From: CALINB01 sp938045325
GTDB lineage: Bacteria; Pseudomonadota; Alphaproteobacteria; Rhodospirillales; CALINB01
Length of the DNA: 64,000 nucleotides
Direction of reading: 5' to 3'
Assembly (NCBI GenBank): GCA_038114465.1
Contig: JAYNQW010000001.1
Location: 62,001 to 126,000 of the forward strand
The first letter of the stretch is position 1, and every line of letters starts with the position of its first letter. Positions 42,360-50,872 of this stretch are shown piece by piece. The notes under the pieces are model-generated. The model made no database searches. It was not told the DNA's origin and saw only the letters and a list, made by a program, of their open reading frames with translations. The translations under genes and the position numbers were made by a program.

Positions 42360-43853
42360 ATGCAATACGTCCGAAACCCGGGCCACCACATAATACGTGC
42401 CTTTGCCGCCCTTTCCGTCGGCTGGCTGGCCGGGTGCGCCGTGCTCGAAGCGCCGACTGTTCACGATCATCTTCATAAAAGCCGGCAGGCACATGGACTC
42501 AATACCTGCATCAATAATTTCACCGTCATGGACCGGGTGACGGAAACGGTTGCGGACGCCGAGGCCGCGCGCATCCCGGGGTTCCCTTATTTGCGCGTCA
42601 ACCGGTTCCTGGCGTCTTTTGCGAATTCAAAACTGCACGGAAAAGCGTTCACCCGCTGGCTCACGCATTTGCGAACCCTGGACCGGCAAGCGCGTAAGTA
42701 TGAGTTTTCAAATTTACCCGCTCAAACGCAGGCCCGTCTGAAAAATTTACCGGGTCAACTCGAACGTTGTGCCGCGCGCCTTATGGCTCACGACTCACAA
42801 AACGAGGGAATCCGCCGGCGGCTGATAAAAGCGGCACGGGCCCCCGATTCCTATCAACGCTGGGCCCAAGTCGCCGGGCTATATCCACTCAGTGTGATTC
42901 CGGTGCGGTTCGGCATCATGCATTTGCAAAAACGCCAACGAAATGATTTTCAAACGGTCCAACAGCCCGGGGACTTAAATGTTTATACGCCGATAACAAA
43001 CGCAACGTATGACCCAAAAATAATACAGGCAATCTTTCACCGGGCAAAACCAGACGCGCTCGGCATCCCTCTTTTTGAAAACGGCGATCTAAAACATTTA
43101 GTCTCGATGTCTGCACCTGTCATTCAGGTCATTGAAAAAAGTAATGACGATAAACCCGGGCACATGATGTACGGCACGAATGGCACGCTTCAAATCGATA
43201 CGTCCCGGCCCGTTCTTTATCACCGCTTGGCCTTCACCCGGTTTCGCGGCCGCGTGTTAACACAACTCGTCTACACAGTTTGGTTCCCCGCCCGCACTGC
43301 GCAGGGACCGCTCGATATTTTTGCCGGCACCCTGGATGGGATCATGTGGCGGGTGACGCTTGATGAAGACGGCCGGCCAATGGTGTACGACACCATCCAC
43401 CCGTGCGGTTGTTACCATCTATTTTTTCCCGTAAAACCGTGGGCCCTGGCCGCTGCCGAGCAGCATGGATTTTTCGGCGAACCGCCCATCGCACCCATAC
43501 CGGGGCCGTTACTGGCAAAAGGGCAACGCGTCCATATCAGCCTGAAACCGGCAACCCATTATGTGTCCGGGGTCAGCGCCAAACAAACGGATCACAATAA
43601 CGCCCGCCGTTATCGGCTCACCCCTGCAAGCACCTTGCGATCTTTGAAACACCCAACGGGATCGAAAAGCCTGTACGGACCCAACGGCCTGATTGACATC
43701 AGTGCACGCCCGGAGCGTTTCTTGTTGTGGCCGATGGGAGTCCCAAGTGCAGGCACCATGCGCCAATGGGGCCATCATGCGACCGCTTTTATAGGGACCC
43801 GCCATTTCGACGATGCCGATTTGTTTGAACGCATCCTCACCCGCAAGCGCTAA
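42360..43853 (+). CDS. Putative lipoprotein of unknown function
   Basis: I do not recognise this 497-residue family. From the ATG at 42360 it has a lipoprotein signal ending in GWLAGC, which predicts an envelope anchor; starts at 42324 (GTG) or 42279 (TTG/ATG in frame) would only lengthen the signal. Two similar segments, MYGTNGTLQIDTSRP (about 269) and LYGPNGLIDISARP (about 437), suggest an internal duplication. HPCGCYHLFFPV (about 345) is rich in potential metal or thiol ligands. QLVYTVWFPARTAQGPLDIF reads as a buried beta strand region. Its 3' end overlaps that of the convergent peptide-binding protein by 4 nt. Confidence 0.7.
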   Translation: MQYVRNPGHHIIRAFAALSVGWLAGCAVLEAPTVHDHLHKSRQAHGLNTCINNFTVMDRVTETVADAEAARIPGFPYLRVNRFLASFANSKLHGKAFTRWLTHLRTLDRQARKYEFSNLPAQTQARLKNLPGQLERCAARLMAHDSQNEGIRRRLIKAARAPDSYQRWAQVAGLYPLSVIPVRFGIMHLQKRQRNDFQTVQQPGDLNVYTPITNATYDPKIIQAIFHRAKPDALGIPLFENGDLKHLVSMSAPVIQVIEKSNDDKPGHMMYGTNGTLQIDTSRPVLYHRLAFTRFRGRVLTQLVYTVWFPARTAQGPLDIFAGTLDGIMWRVTLDEDGRPMVYDTIHPCGCYHLFFPVKPWALAAAEQHGFFGEPPIAPIPGPLLAKGQRVHISLKPATHYVSGVSAKQTDHNNARRYRLTPASTLRSLKHPTGSKSLYGPNGLIDISARPERFLLWPMGVPSAGTMRQWGHHATAFIGTRHFDDADLFERILTRKR

Positions 43854-45679
43854 TGTTGTTTAAGCCGCTTTGCCTTAACCGGATCGGTCCACCAGGCATT
43901 GATCTGGAACCCGTAAAGCGGTGTTTTTTCAGGTATGCCGAACTTATCCCAGCGCGCGACCCGGTCTTTCGGCTGATGAAACAGCGGCACCACGTAATGA
44001 CCCCATTGCAACACACGGTCGAGCGCCCGGGCGGCGGCAATCAGCTGCTTGCGGTCCCGCGCCGCGATAATATGACCAATCATCGCATCGGCAACCGGGC
44101 TTTGAATGCCGGGATAATTGCGCGTGCCTTGCGTTCGTGCCGCACCGGAGCCGAAATAAAATGCCTGTTCGTTACCCGGCGATAACGACTGGTCCCACCA
44201 ATAAATGATCATGTCAAAGTCATAAGTGTTTAAACGGTATTGATACTGTGCCGTATCGACCGTACGGACCCGAACATCGATGCCGAGCTTTCTGAGCTTG
44301 CGGGAGAACGACAGTGCCAGCCGTTCGTTACGAGGCTGACGCAATAATATCTCAAATTTGGCGGGTTGATGGCTTTTCGGTAGATGCATCTTGCCGTCAT
44401 GAAAACGCCAGCCCGCATTTTTAAGCATCTCGAGGGCCCGCTTCAGATTGGCGCGGGAAAATCCGTCGCCAATCCCTGCCGGCGGGCGATAGGGTGCGGC
44501 AAAAATATCAGGACTGAGTTGCGCGCGAAACGGCGCCAACAGTTTGCGCTCGAGCGGATCGGCGGGTTCGCTCGCTGCCAATTCAGATTTTTCGAAATAA
44601 CTGGCAGTGCGCTTATAAGCGCCGTGATAGAGCGCCCGGTTCACCCAGGGAAAATCAAACGCATGGGCCAAGGCTGCGCGGACAGATGGGTCCTTGAATA
44701 TCGCCTTACGGGTATTGAAGGCAAATGCGTACATGCCCTCAGGCCGGCCGTTTGAAAATTCCTGCAACATAATCGTTCCCCGTTTCAATGCGGGCGAACG
44801 ATAACCGAATGACCAGCGAGTCGGGTCTGTTTCGACACGCAAATCAACGGCGCCGGCTTTGAAGGCTTCCAGGGCGACGGTCGAATCGCGAAAATAATCG
44901 TATTGGATACGATCAAAATTGAAACGGCCGCGGGCAAACGGCAGATCCCGACCCCAGTAATTTTCAACGCGAGCGTAGGTGATTGAGCGGCCGGGCTCAA
45001 ACGTTTCGATCTTATAAGGACCGCTGCCGAGAAACGGCTTTAACGTCGTTGTATTGAACGTACGCCCGGCCATTGCCTGTTTCGATAAGATCGGCATGAG
45101 GCCGATGATCAACGGCAGCTCCCAATTATTGGCGGACTTAAAAATAAATGTCACCGACCGCAGACCGGTTGTTTCAACCCTTTCGACTTGACGGTAATAA
45201 AGCCGGTGATTGGGGCGGCCCTGACTTTTCAAGGTTTGCCAAGAATACCGGACATCGGCGGCCGTAATCGGTGAGCCGTCGTGAAACCGGGCCGCCGGAT
45301 TAATCGTAAAAGTGACGCGGGACCGGTCTTTGGAAACATGAACGGTTTGCGCCACCCGGGCATACAGCGTAAAGGGCTCGTCACGGCTGCGCTCGAGAAG
45401 CCGCTCATGAACGAGGCGCCAACCGTCCGCGGACTTTCCTTTGATGATGAACGGATTGAGACTGTCAAAACTGCCGAGACGGCTGAGGCGCAATGTGCCG
45501 CCCTTCGGAGCTTGGGGATTGACGTAATCGAAATGCGAAAACCCGGGCGGATATTTCGGCTGACCGTGCATGGCAATGGCATGGGCCGGCGTTTCGGCAG
45601 GCGCCCTTACGGTCAGGGCCAGCGACACAAACACGAAACCGGCAGCGACGATCACGGCGGTTCGGTGCATTGGATTCAC
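43850..45679 (-). CDS. Extracellular solute-binding protein family 5 (oligopeptide-type, YejA-like)
   Basis: A 609-residue periplasmic receptor of a peptide/nickel-type ABC importer. It starts at a GTG one base after the yjbQ stop with GGAGAA 5 nt upstream, then a signal peptide (TAVIVAAGFVFVSLALTV, cleavage near RAPAETPAHA). YVNPQAPKGGTLRLSRLGS and FHDGSPITAADVRYSWQTLK are family signatures. Length and the NPQAPKGG motif match the YejA group, which binds peptides such as microcin C-type compounds. No ABC permease genes are adjacent; it is the last gene of a six-gene run. Confidence 0.88.
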   Translation of the reverse strand: MNPMHRTAVIVAAGFVFVSLALTVRAPAETPAHAIAMHGQPKYPPGFSHFDYVNPQAPKGGTLRLSRLGSFDSLNPFIIKGKSADGWRLVHERLLERSRDEPFTLYARVAQTVHVSKDRSRVTFTINPAARFHDGSPITAADVRYSWQTLKSQGRPNHRLYYRQVERVETTGLRSVTFIFKSANNWELPLIIGLMPILSKQAMAGRTFNTTTLKPFLGSGPYKIETFEPGRSITYARVENYWGRDLPFARGRFNFDRIQYDYFRDSTVALEAFKAGAVDLRVETDPTRWSFGYRSPALKRGTIMLQEFSNGRPEGMYAFAFNTRKAIFKDPSVRAALAHAFDFPWVNRALYHGAYKRTASYFEKSELAASEPADPLERKLLAPFRAQLSPDIFAAPYRPPAGIGDGFSRANLKRALEMLKNAGWRFHDGKMHLPKSHQPAKFEILLRQPRNERLALSFSRKLRKLGIDVRVRTVDTAQYQYRLNTYDFDMIIYWWDQSLSPGNEQAFYFGSGAARTQGTRNYPGIQSPVADAMIGHIIAARDRKQLIAAARALDRVLQWGHYVVPLFHQPKDRVARWDKFGIPEKTPLYGFQINAWWTDPVKAKRLKQH

Positions 45680-45680
45680 G

Positions 45681-46100
45681 CTATTCTCCGACCAAGTGCA
45701 AAATGATTTCGCGGGACCGGGGACGGGACCGGCTTTCAATAAGAAAGAGTCCCTGCCAGGTGCCGAGCGCGAGACGGCCATCGGTCACGGGAATCGATAA
45801 ACTGACATCGGTCAACATGCTCTTGATGTGTGCGGGCATGTCGTCGGGGCCTTCCGTGATATGCCGGTATTGCGGCGCATTTTCAGTCGCAAAACCGTCC
45901 AAGGCCTGTTCCAAATCGTGCAACACATCGGGATCGGCATTTTCCTGAATGGTTAAAGATGCCGACGTATGCCGGCAAAATACCGTCAGCAAACCCGTTT
46001 GAATTTTTTGCTTTGCCGTCCATGACATGATCTCGGCGGTCATTTCATAGAGGCCTCGGCGGGGCGCGGTGACGATCAGAGTCGTTTGTGCCTGCTTCAT
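45681..46100 (-). CDS. YjbQ-family protein (UPF0047)
   Basis: The 139-residue product starts MKQAQTTLIVTAPRRGLYEM, has FCRHTSASLTIQENADPDV with the conserved His and acid, and ends LGTWQGLFLIESRSRPRSRE. This is the small trimeric UPF0047/YjbQ fold, reported in some bacteria to have thiamin-phosphate synthase side activity. The ATG at 46100 gives the usual size; the longer frame overlaps the peptidase gene. It follows the M48 gene by 1 nt and precedes the binding protein by 1 nt. Confidence 0.88.
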   Translation of the reverse strand: MKQAQTTLIVTAPRRGLYEMTAEIMSWTAKQKIQTGLLTVFCRHTSASLTIQENADPDVLHDLEQALDGFATENAPQYRHITEGPDDMPAHIKSMLTDVSLSIPVTDGRLALGTWQGLFLIESRSRPRSREIILHLVGE

Positions 46101-46101
46101 G

Positions 46102-46806
46102 CTATCCGTAGTAAAATACTTTTTCACCGTACACTTTAAGCCAGGCTTTCGCCTGTTCGGTTTCCGGCGTTAATGTTGAAACCGTTTGCCAAAACGCCGG
46201 GCTATGATCGAGATCTTTCAAATGCGCAACCTCATGAGCGACAACATAATCGAGCACCATCTCGGGCAGCATCACGAGGCGCCAGCAAAACGACAATGAA
46301 CCGTCCTCCGAACACGACCCCCAGCGCGAACGCGTATCGCGAATAGCGATGCGCCGGTAAGGCTTGCCCAACAACAGGGATTTCTCTTCGACCCGTTCAC
46401 TGATGACCCGCCTGGCTTCCTGCTTGAACCAGTCCGTCAAGCGGCGGGCCATATGCTCGATTTGGCCCGAAACCTGATATTCCGTGTCTGTCACGGTGAC
46501 GGGCCGGCGGCTTTCGGGATCGTGGCATACGGTCCTCTCAATACCTAACAGGGGAACACGCGCGCCATGAATAAACGCAATACGCGACGGCATTGAATCG
46601 ATTTGGCGTAATAACCAGGCTTGTTTCTGACGCGCCAAGTCGATGCCTTCTTCATACGACGTATGCCAGGGAACCGTTACGATGGGACCGGTGCTCGGCT
46701 CAATGCGCAGGATAATGTTGCGGGCCCGGGGATGGCGCCGGATCGTGAGCGGCACAATCCGGCCTTCAAGATCCAGCGAAATAACCTTCTCCCGAAATCG
46801 CGCCAT
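46102..46806 (-). CDS. M48-type zinc metallopeptidase (YgjP/DUF45)
   Basis: A 234-residue soluble protein with the gluzincin motif HEVAH (H191, E192, H195) and a further histidine in DHSPAFW (H201) as probable third ligand, preceded by RSRWGSCSEDGSLSFCWRL, the signature of the YgjP-like SprT/WLM group. The N-terminal RRHPRARNIILRIEP is also typical. Probably a cytoplasmic peptidase of unknown substrate. It is embedded in the minus-strand operon between a DapA-like gene (49 nt) and yjbQ (1 nt). Confidence 0.87.
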   Translation of the reverse strand: MARFREKVISLDLEGRIVPLTIRRHPRARNIILRIEPSTGPIVTVPWHTSYEEGIDLARQKQAWLLRQIDSMPSRIAFIHGARVPLLGIERTVCHDPESRRPVTVTDTEYQVSGQIEHMARRLTDWFKQEARRVISERVEEKSLLLGKPYRRIAIRDTRSRWGSCSEDGSLSFCWRLVMLPEMVLDYVVAHEVAHLKDLDHSPAFWQTVSTLTPETEQAKAWLKVYGEKVFYYG

Positions 46807-46855
46807 TCACGCAACCTCTGTCATGCCGAGCCGGCAGCCCGGTCCGATGGCGGCG

Positions 46856-47791
46856 CTATTGAGCCGCCGCCAATGTTTGATCCGGCATCGAAAAGCCAAA
46901 ATCATCGAGTTTCTTGTAAAGCTCTTGCGATTTTGCTAGATCGAGGGTGACCAGAGGCGGCCGCGATTCACGCCACGAATCGTCACCTGTCTGGCGCGCC
47001 TTCACGGCCCGCAATGCCTGAATTTGCGGAAAGCTGATAATAATTTCACGCAACTGGGCCATGCGGTCTTGCAACTCTAAGCCCTTATCGCCATCCCAGC
47101 CCTCATAAAGTTCTTTGAGCCAATGGGGGGCGATATTGCAAACGGCCGTGATGCAACCGACGCCGCCGGCTTTCATCAACCCAAGCGTTAATTGATCACC
47201 GCCGGTGAACACGGCAAAGCCGGGAAACTTACGCGCGGCCCCCGTCATGTTCTCAAGATCGCCGGAGCTATCTTTCATGCCGACCACGGTATCGGGATAT
47301 GCTTTCAATAATCTTTCAATTAAATCGTAACTGATCGGCGTCTGAGAAACCGGCGGGATGTGATACAAATAAACCCGAAGGCGATCATCGGCGACACGCT
47401 CAATCGTCTCGGAATACGCCGCATAAAGGCCGTCATCCGGCACACCTTTATAATAAAACGGCGGCAACATCAGGACGCCTGACGCGCCCAATTCGACGGC
47501 TTTTTTCGTTAACTCCACAGTGTCGGCTATCGCACAACAGCCAACACCCGGCATCAGCACTTCGGCGGGAATGCCGTTCGCCACCAAGTTTTCCATGATG
47601 GCGATCTTTTCCGGTACCGAATAGGAATTCGCTTCACCGGTCGTGCCCAGGACAGCCAAGCCATCACAGCCGTTATCCAACAGCCACTGGCAATGAGCCG
47701 CGTGATTTTTATAATTCGGCGACAAATCCTCGTTAATCGGTGTTAAAGCCGCGGCAAATACGCCTTTGAGAATTTCAGGTTTCTTCGTCAA
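46856..47791 (-). CDS. DapA-like dihydrodipicolinate synthase family aldolase/lyase
   Basis: The 311-residue class I aldolase-fold enzyme has the GTTGEA loop (49-54), YLYHIPP with Tyr143 and the Schiff-base lysine in GMKDSSG (Lys173). The start is a TTG at 47791 with GGGAG 6 nt upstream. The GVGCCAIADTVELTKKA and LMLPPFYYKGVPDDG segments place it with catabolic or uncharacterised members rather than canonical DapA. It likely joins or splits pyruvate with an aldehyde or sugar acid. The substrate is unknown. Confidence 0.82.
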   Translation of the reverse strand: MTKKPEILKGVFAAALTPINEDLSPNYKNHAAHCQWLLDNGCDGLAVLGTTGEANSYSVPEKIAIMENLVANGIPAEVLMPGVGCCAIADTVELTKKAVELGASGVLMLPPFYYKGVPDDGLYAAYSETIERVADDRLRVYLYHIPPVSQTPISYDLIERLLKAYPDTVVGMKDSSGDLENMTGAARKFPGFAVFTGGDQLTLGLMKAGGVGCITAVCNIAPHWLKELYEGWDGDKGLELQDRMAQLREIIISFPQIQALRAVKARQTGDDSWRESRPPLVTLDLAKSQELYKKLDDFGFSMPDQTLAAAQ

Positions 47792-47805
47792 TTCACTTCT
47801 CCCAT

Positions 47806-48267
47806 CTACTCTTTCGCTCGGCCCGTTTTATTGGGCCATGTTACGATGTGGTCCTCCAACTGGCCCGCATCCTTCTCTGAAACGACGCGCCCCCGGACTG
47901 AAATACCGGCCCGGTGCACCGATTCTGGATCTCCTGTCTTTAACGGATGCCATGACGGTAAATCCTTACCCTCAGATAACAACCGATACGCACACGTCGT
48001 CGGCATCCAATGCAACTGCACTATATTCTTTGGTGTTAACATGACACAATCAGGAACGAAGCGTTGCCTTTTTGCGTAATTTGTACACCGGCATGCCTCG
48101 CAATCGAGCAGGCGGCACGCCACATTGGTATAGCTGATTTCGCCGGTTTCTACATCCTCAAGCTTTTCCAGGCAACATTTCGCACACCCGTCACAAAGCG
48201 ATTCCCATTCCGTTTGGGTCATCTCAGATAGGGGCTTTTGCCGCCAAAACGGCTGATTTTCCGCCAT
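47806..48267 (-). CDS. Cysteine-cluster protein of the YcgN/YkgJ (UPF0260) family
   Basis: A 153-residue protein with CDGCAKCCLEKL and CRLLDCEACRCTNY, eight cysteines in two groups that could bind zinc or an Fe-S cluster, as in UPF0260. The start at 48267 (MAENQPFWRQKPL) fits the family N-terminus. Function in the family is not established. It lies 33 nt downstream of the SCO gene and 14 nt upstream of the DapA-like gene. Confidence 0.87.
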   Translation of the reverse strand: MAENQPFWRQKPLSEMTQTEWESLCDGCAKCCLEKLEDVETGEISYTNVACRLLDCEACRCTNYAKRQRFVPDCVMLTPKNIVQLHWMPTTCAYRLLSEGKDLPSWHPLKTGDPESVHRAGISVRGRVVSEKDAGQLEDHIVTWPNKTGRAKE

Positions 48268-48300
48268 TTTTATCGAAATTCCCCCAAGCACCCTTTGAAA

Positions 48301-48972
48301 TTAAAGAAACTTTTTTAAGCGCTCCGCCATCGCCTCGCCCGTGACCGCATGGCCGAAATGGGTCAAGTAACGGCCTTGCTGATCCATAAAAAGCACGATC
48401 GATGAATGATCAACAAGATAATCGTTGGCCCCCGGTTCACTTTCCTTGTGCCGGGCGTAATAGACCCGAAAAGCCTTAGCCGCCTCAGCGATTTGTTTTT
48501 CCGAGCCGGTCAGGCCAACCATACGCGGGTGAAAATGGCTGGTGTACATTTTTAATTGCTCGACCGTATCGCGTTTTGGATCGACCGTAATAAAAACAGG
48601 CGTCACGTTTTTTGCCCGTGAGCCCAGGCTGTTCAGCGCATCGGTCATCGCCGTCAGAGCGGTCGGGCACACATCGGGACAATATGTGTAGCCAAAATAA
48701 ATCAACATAAACTTTCCGGCAAAATCGGCATGGGTTTTGACCGCGCCCGTGTGATCGACCAACTCGAAGGGGCCGCCGATCGAAACGCCCTTTGATTGAG
48801 ACGTTTGTTTTTCAGGAACTTTGAAAGACGGATCTAAGAAAGCGGCGATCCGGTCGGGACCGATGATAAAATACATCCCGCCAAGAATCGTCAAGCATAT
48901 CAACAGTGCGCCGACGGCCACGGCCACGCGCGGCGGGGCTTTAGTTTCTTCCGTTTTGTCTGGTTTCTCCAT
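48301..48972 (-). CDS. SCO1/SenC family copper protein
   Basis: The 223-residue membrane-anchored thioredoxin-like protein has an N-terminal transmembrane helix (about 18-40), the CxxxC copper site in FGYTYCPDVCPTALTAM and the copper-ligand histidine in LVDHSSIVL. It delivers copper to the CuA site of cytochrome c oxidase or acts as a periplasmic thiol redox protein. The ATG at 48972 has GAGGCGAG upstream. It heads the operon ending at 43850 and diverges from cobD. Confidence 0.92.
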   Translation of the reverse strand: MEKPDKTEETKAPPRVAVAVGALLICLTILGGMYFIIGPDRIAAFLDPSFKVPEKQTSQSKGVSIGGPFELVDHTGAVKTHADFAGKFMLIYFGYTYCPDVCPTALTAMTDALNSLGSRAKNVTPVFITVDPKRDTVEQLKMYTSHFHPRMVGLTGSEKQIAEAAKAFRVYYARHKESEPGANDYLVDHSSIVLFMDQQGRYLTHFGHAVTGEAMAERLKKFL

Positions 48973-49089
48973 CTCGCCTCGTCCTGATTTCATATTACTG
49001 CCGGCTTTCGTGACACATATATGGACCCGGCACCCTTTTCACCACCTTAACGGTTGACGATGGGATAATACCACACTCAAACTAAGCTC

Positions 49090-50097
49090 ATGTTCACGTT
49101 CGGTCTCGCAGAAGGTCCCATGGCCTTCGATCCGTTGATTTTGCTATTGCTGGCGATGGTATTGGAAGGCGCTGCCGGTTTTGCAATCCGTGTCTTTAAA
49201 CTGTTTCCCTCTTTGCTCGATGTCGTCAAAGGTCTGATTCGGTTTTTTGACCGTAAGTTAAACCGGGCGCACCGCAGCCAAATGGACCGAGCAATACGGG
49301 GCGTGCTGATAACGGTCTTGATCATGGCCCTCTGCATGGGTTTGAGCGCCGGCATTCTATGGATCGCAGGCCACATTCAATACGGCTGGGCTTTGGAATT
49401 GCTCCTGACGGCCAGCCTTCTCACCCAAGGCCAAACATATGTTCAAGCCCGGCGGCTGGCAAAACACATTTCTGCGAGTGAAATTGACGACGCGCGTACA
49501 CACCTGGCTATGGCAACGAGTCACGATACGGCAAACCTGGACGAACACGCTTTATGCCGGACGGCGATTGAATATGTGACGGAAAATTTTGTCACCGGCG
49601 TTGTCGCACCGGTGTTTTGGTTCGTATTATTCGGTTTTCCGGGATTGCTGGTCACGCGAGCGGTTCATGTGATGGCAGTTCATCTCGAACAACCAGGAGA
49701 ACAGTATCGGGCCTTCGGCCTTACGGCCTGCCGGCTGAACGATGCGTTGAATTTTATTCCCGCCCGCTTGGCATCTTTGTTTATCGCCGCCGCCGCCGCC
49801 TTTACACCGACGGCCCGTCCGGGCCAGGCCATGTCAACCATGGGCCGGGACGCCGGCCGGTATCCGTCCGTAAATCTAGGCTGGCCGCTCGCAGCGATGG
49901 CCGGCGCCTTATCACTCACCCTTGCGGGGCCCCGGCCGGGCAGGCCCGATCATGACGCGACACCTTGGATCGGTGAGGGATCGGCCCGGACAACGGCGCA
50001 AGACGTTAATCGGGCCGTGTATGTTTACAGCGTTGCCTGCTTGTTCAATTTAGCCGGGATCGCCGGCCTCGCTGTGCTGCGCTACGGACTACCATAA
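49090..50097 (+). CDS. cobD: CobD/CbiB-family cobalamin biosynthesis membrane protein
   Basis: A 335-residue integral membrane protein of the adenosylcobinamide-phosphate synthase family, which attaches aminopropanol to adenosylcobyric acid. DEHALCRTAIEYVTENFVTG with the following PVFWFVLFGFPG is the family core, then RAVHVM, NDALNFIPARLASL and PSVNLGWPLAAMAGAL. The expected membrane spans are at the N-terminus, the middle and the extreme C-terminus. No other cob genes lie next to it, and cobA is 38 kb away. The short N-terminal part before MAFDPL may not be translated. Confidence 0.83.
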   Translation: MFTFGLAEGPMAFDPLILLLLAMVLEGAAGFAIRVFKLFPSLLDVVKGLIRFFDRKLNRAHRSQMDRAIRGVLITVLIMALCMGLSAGILWIAGHIQYGWALELLLTASLLTQGQTYVQARRLAKHISASEIDDARTHLAMATSHDTANLDEHALCRTAIEYVTENFVTGVVAPVFWFVLFGFPGLLVTRAVHVMAVHLEQPGEQYRAFGLTACRLNDALNFIPARLASLFIAAAAAFTPTARPGQAMSTMGRDAGRYPSVNLGWPLAAMAGALSLTLAGPRPGRPDHDATPWIGEGSARTTAQDVNRAVYVYSVACLFNLAGIAGLAVLRYGLP

Positions 50098-50109
50098 TCC
50101 GAGGGTCGC

Positions 50110-50796
50110 CTAAAAATTTTTCAGCACCGTCCGCAATTTGTCAGCCCGTGCATTCCTGTATTTTCTGTCGATGACAATGGCTTCAGGCGTTGCGTCTTTT
50201 TGGTAGAAATACTCGTTCAGGTCACTGCGGCGAATGATCGCCGCACCCTCAAACGTCATGCCCGCATAAGCACCGACTTTTGAATTCGCAAAGGCAATGA
50301 TATCAGCCCCGACATTGGTTGTCGTCGCCGCCTCGGCCCCCGCCCCGATAATACCGATTGTCACACCGGCATCGGCGCCTAATTTTGCTTGGTGTTTTAA
50401 TACCGCGTTCACGGCGTTTTGCGAACGCAAGACCATGATAATCTCGGTGTCCTGAATACCAATTTGCAACCCAAAACTGGCTGACGCCAATGAATAAAAT
50501 GCCGGATAACTCCAGTCGCCTTGATCGTTTCGGGTCAAGAGAACGCCGTTACCGCCTTCGCCACCGAAGAAGAAGCCACCCTTCACTACCGTCGGCAAAA
50601 TGATCACGCCTCTCGCTTTTGGTATTTCTTTTGTAAAATGACTGAAGTCTTTCGTGTTCTTGAACCGCTCGACCGTGTCGACTGCTTTATCAAGAATAAT
50701 TTCCGAAACTTCCGGCGGATTGCCTCGCCACTCAGTACAGGCCGAAAGAGAAACCGCACCCAATAACGTCACCGCAAAAAACAAAGCTCGCTTCAT
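50110..50796 (-). CDS. SYLF-domain (YSC84-like) lipoprotein
   Basis: The 228-residue product has a lipoprotein signal (MKRALFFAVTLLGAVSLSAC, Cys20) and a SYLF lipid-binding domain: PKARGVIILPTVVKGGFFFG, YSLASASFGLQIGIQDTEII and GVTIGIIGAGAEAATTTNVG. Family members bind membranes or phosphoinositides in eukaryotes; the bacterial role is unknown. It converges with cobD and stands alone. Confidence 0.88.
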   Translation of the reverse strand: MKRALFFAVTLLGAVSLSACTEWRGNPPEVSEIILDKAVDTVERFKNTKDFSHFTKEIPKARGVIILPTVVKGGFFFGGEGGNGVLLTRNDQGDWSYPAFYSLASASFGLQIGIQDTEIIMVLRSQNAVNAVLKHQAKLGADAGVTIGIIGAGAEAATTTNVGADIIAFANSKVGAYAGMTFEGAAIIRRSDLNEYFYQKDATPEAIVIDRKYRNARADKLRTVLKNF

Positions 50797-50872
50797 ATAA
50801 ATACTCCTTGATTACTTATGCGGGGCTCGCTGTTATTTAAAAAATTTTCATCATATCGAATCGTTAAAAATT

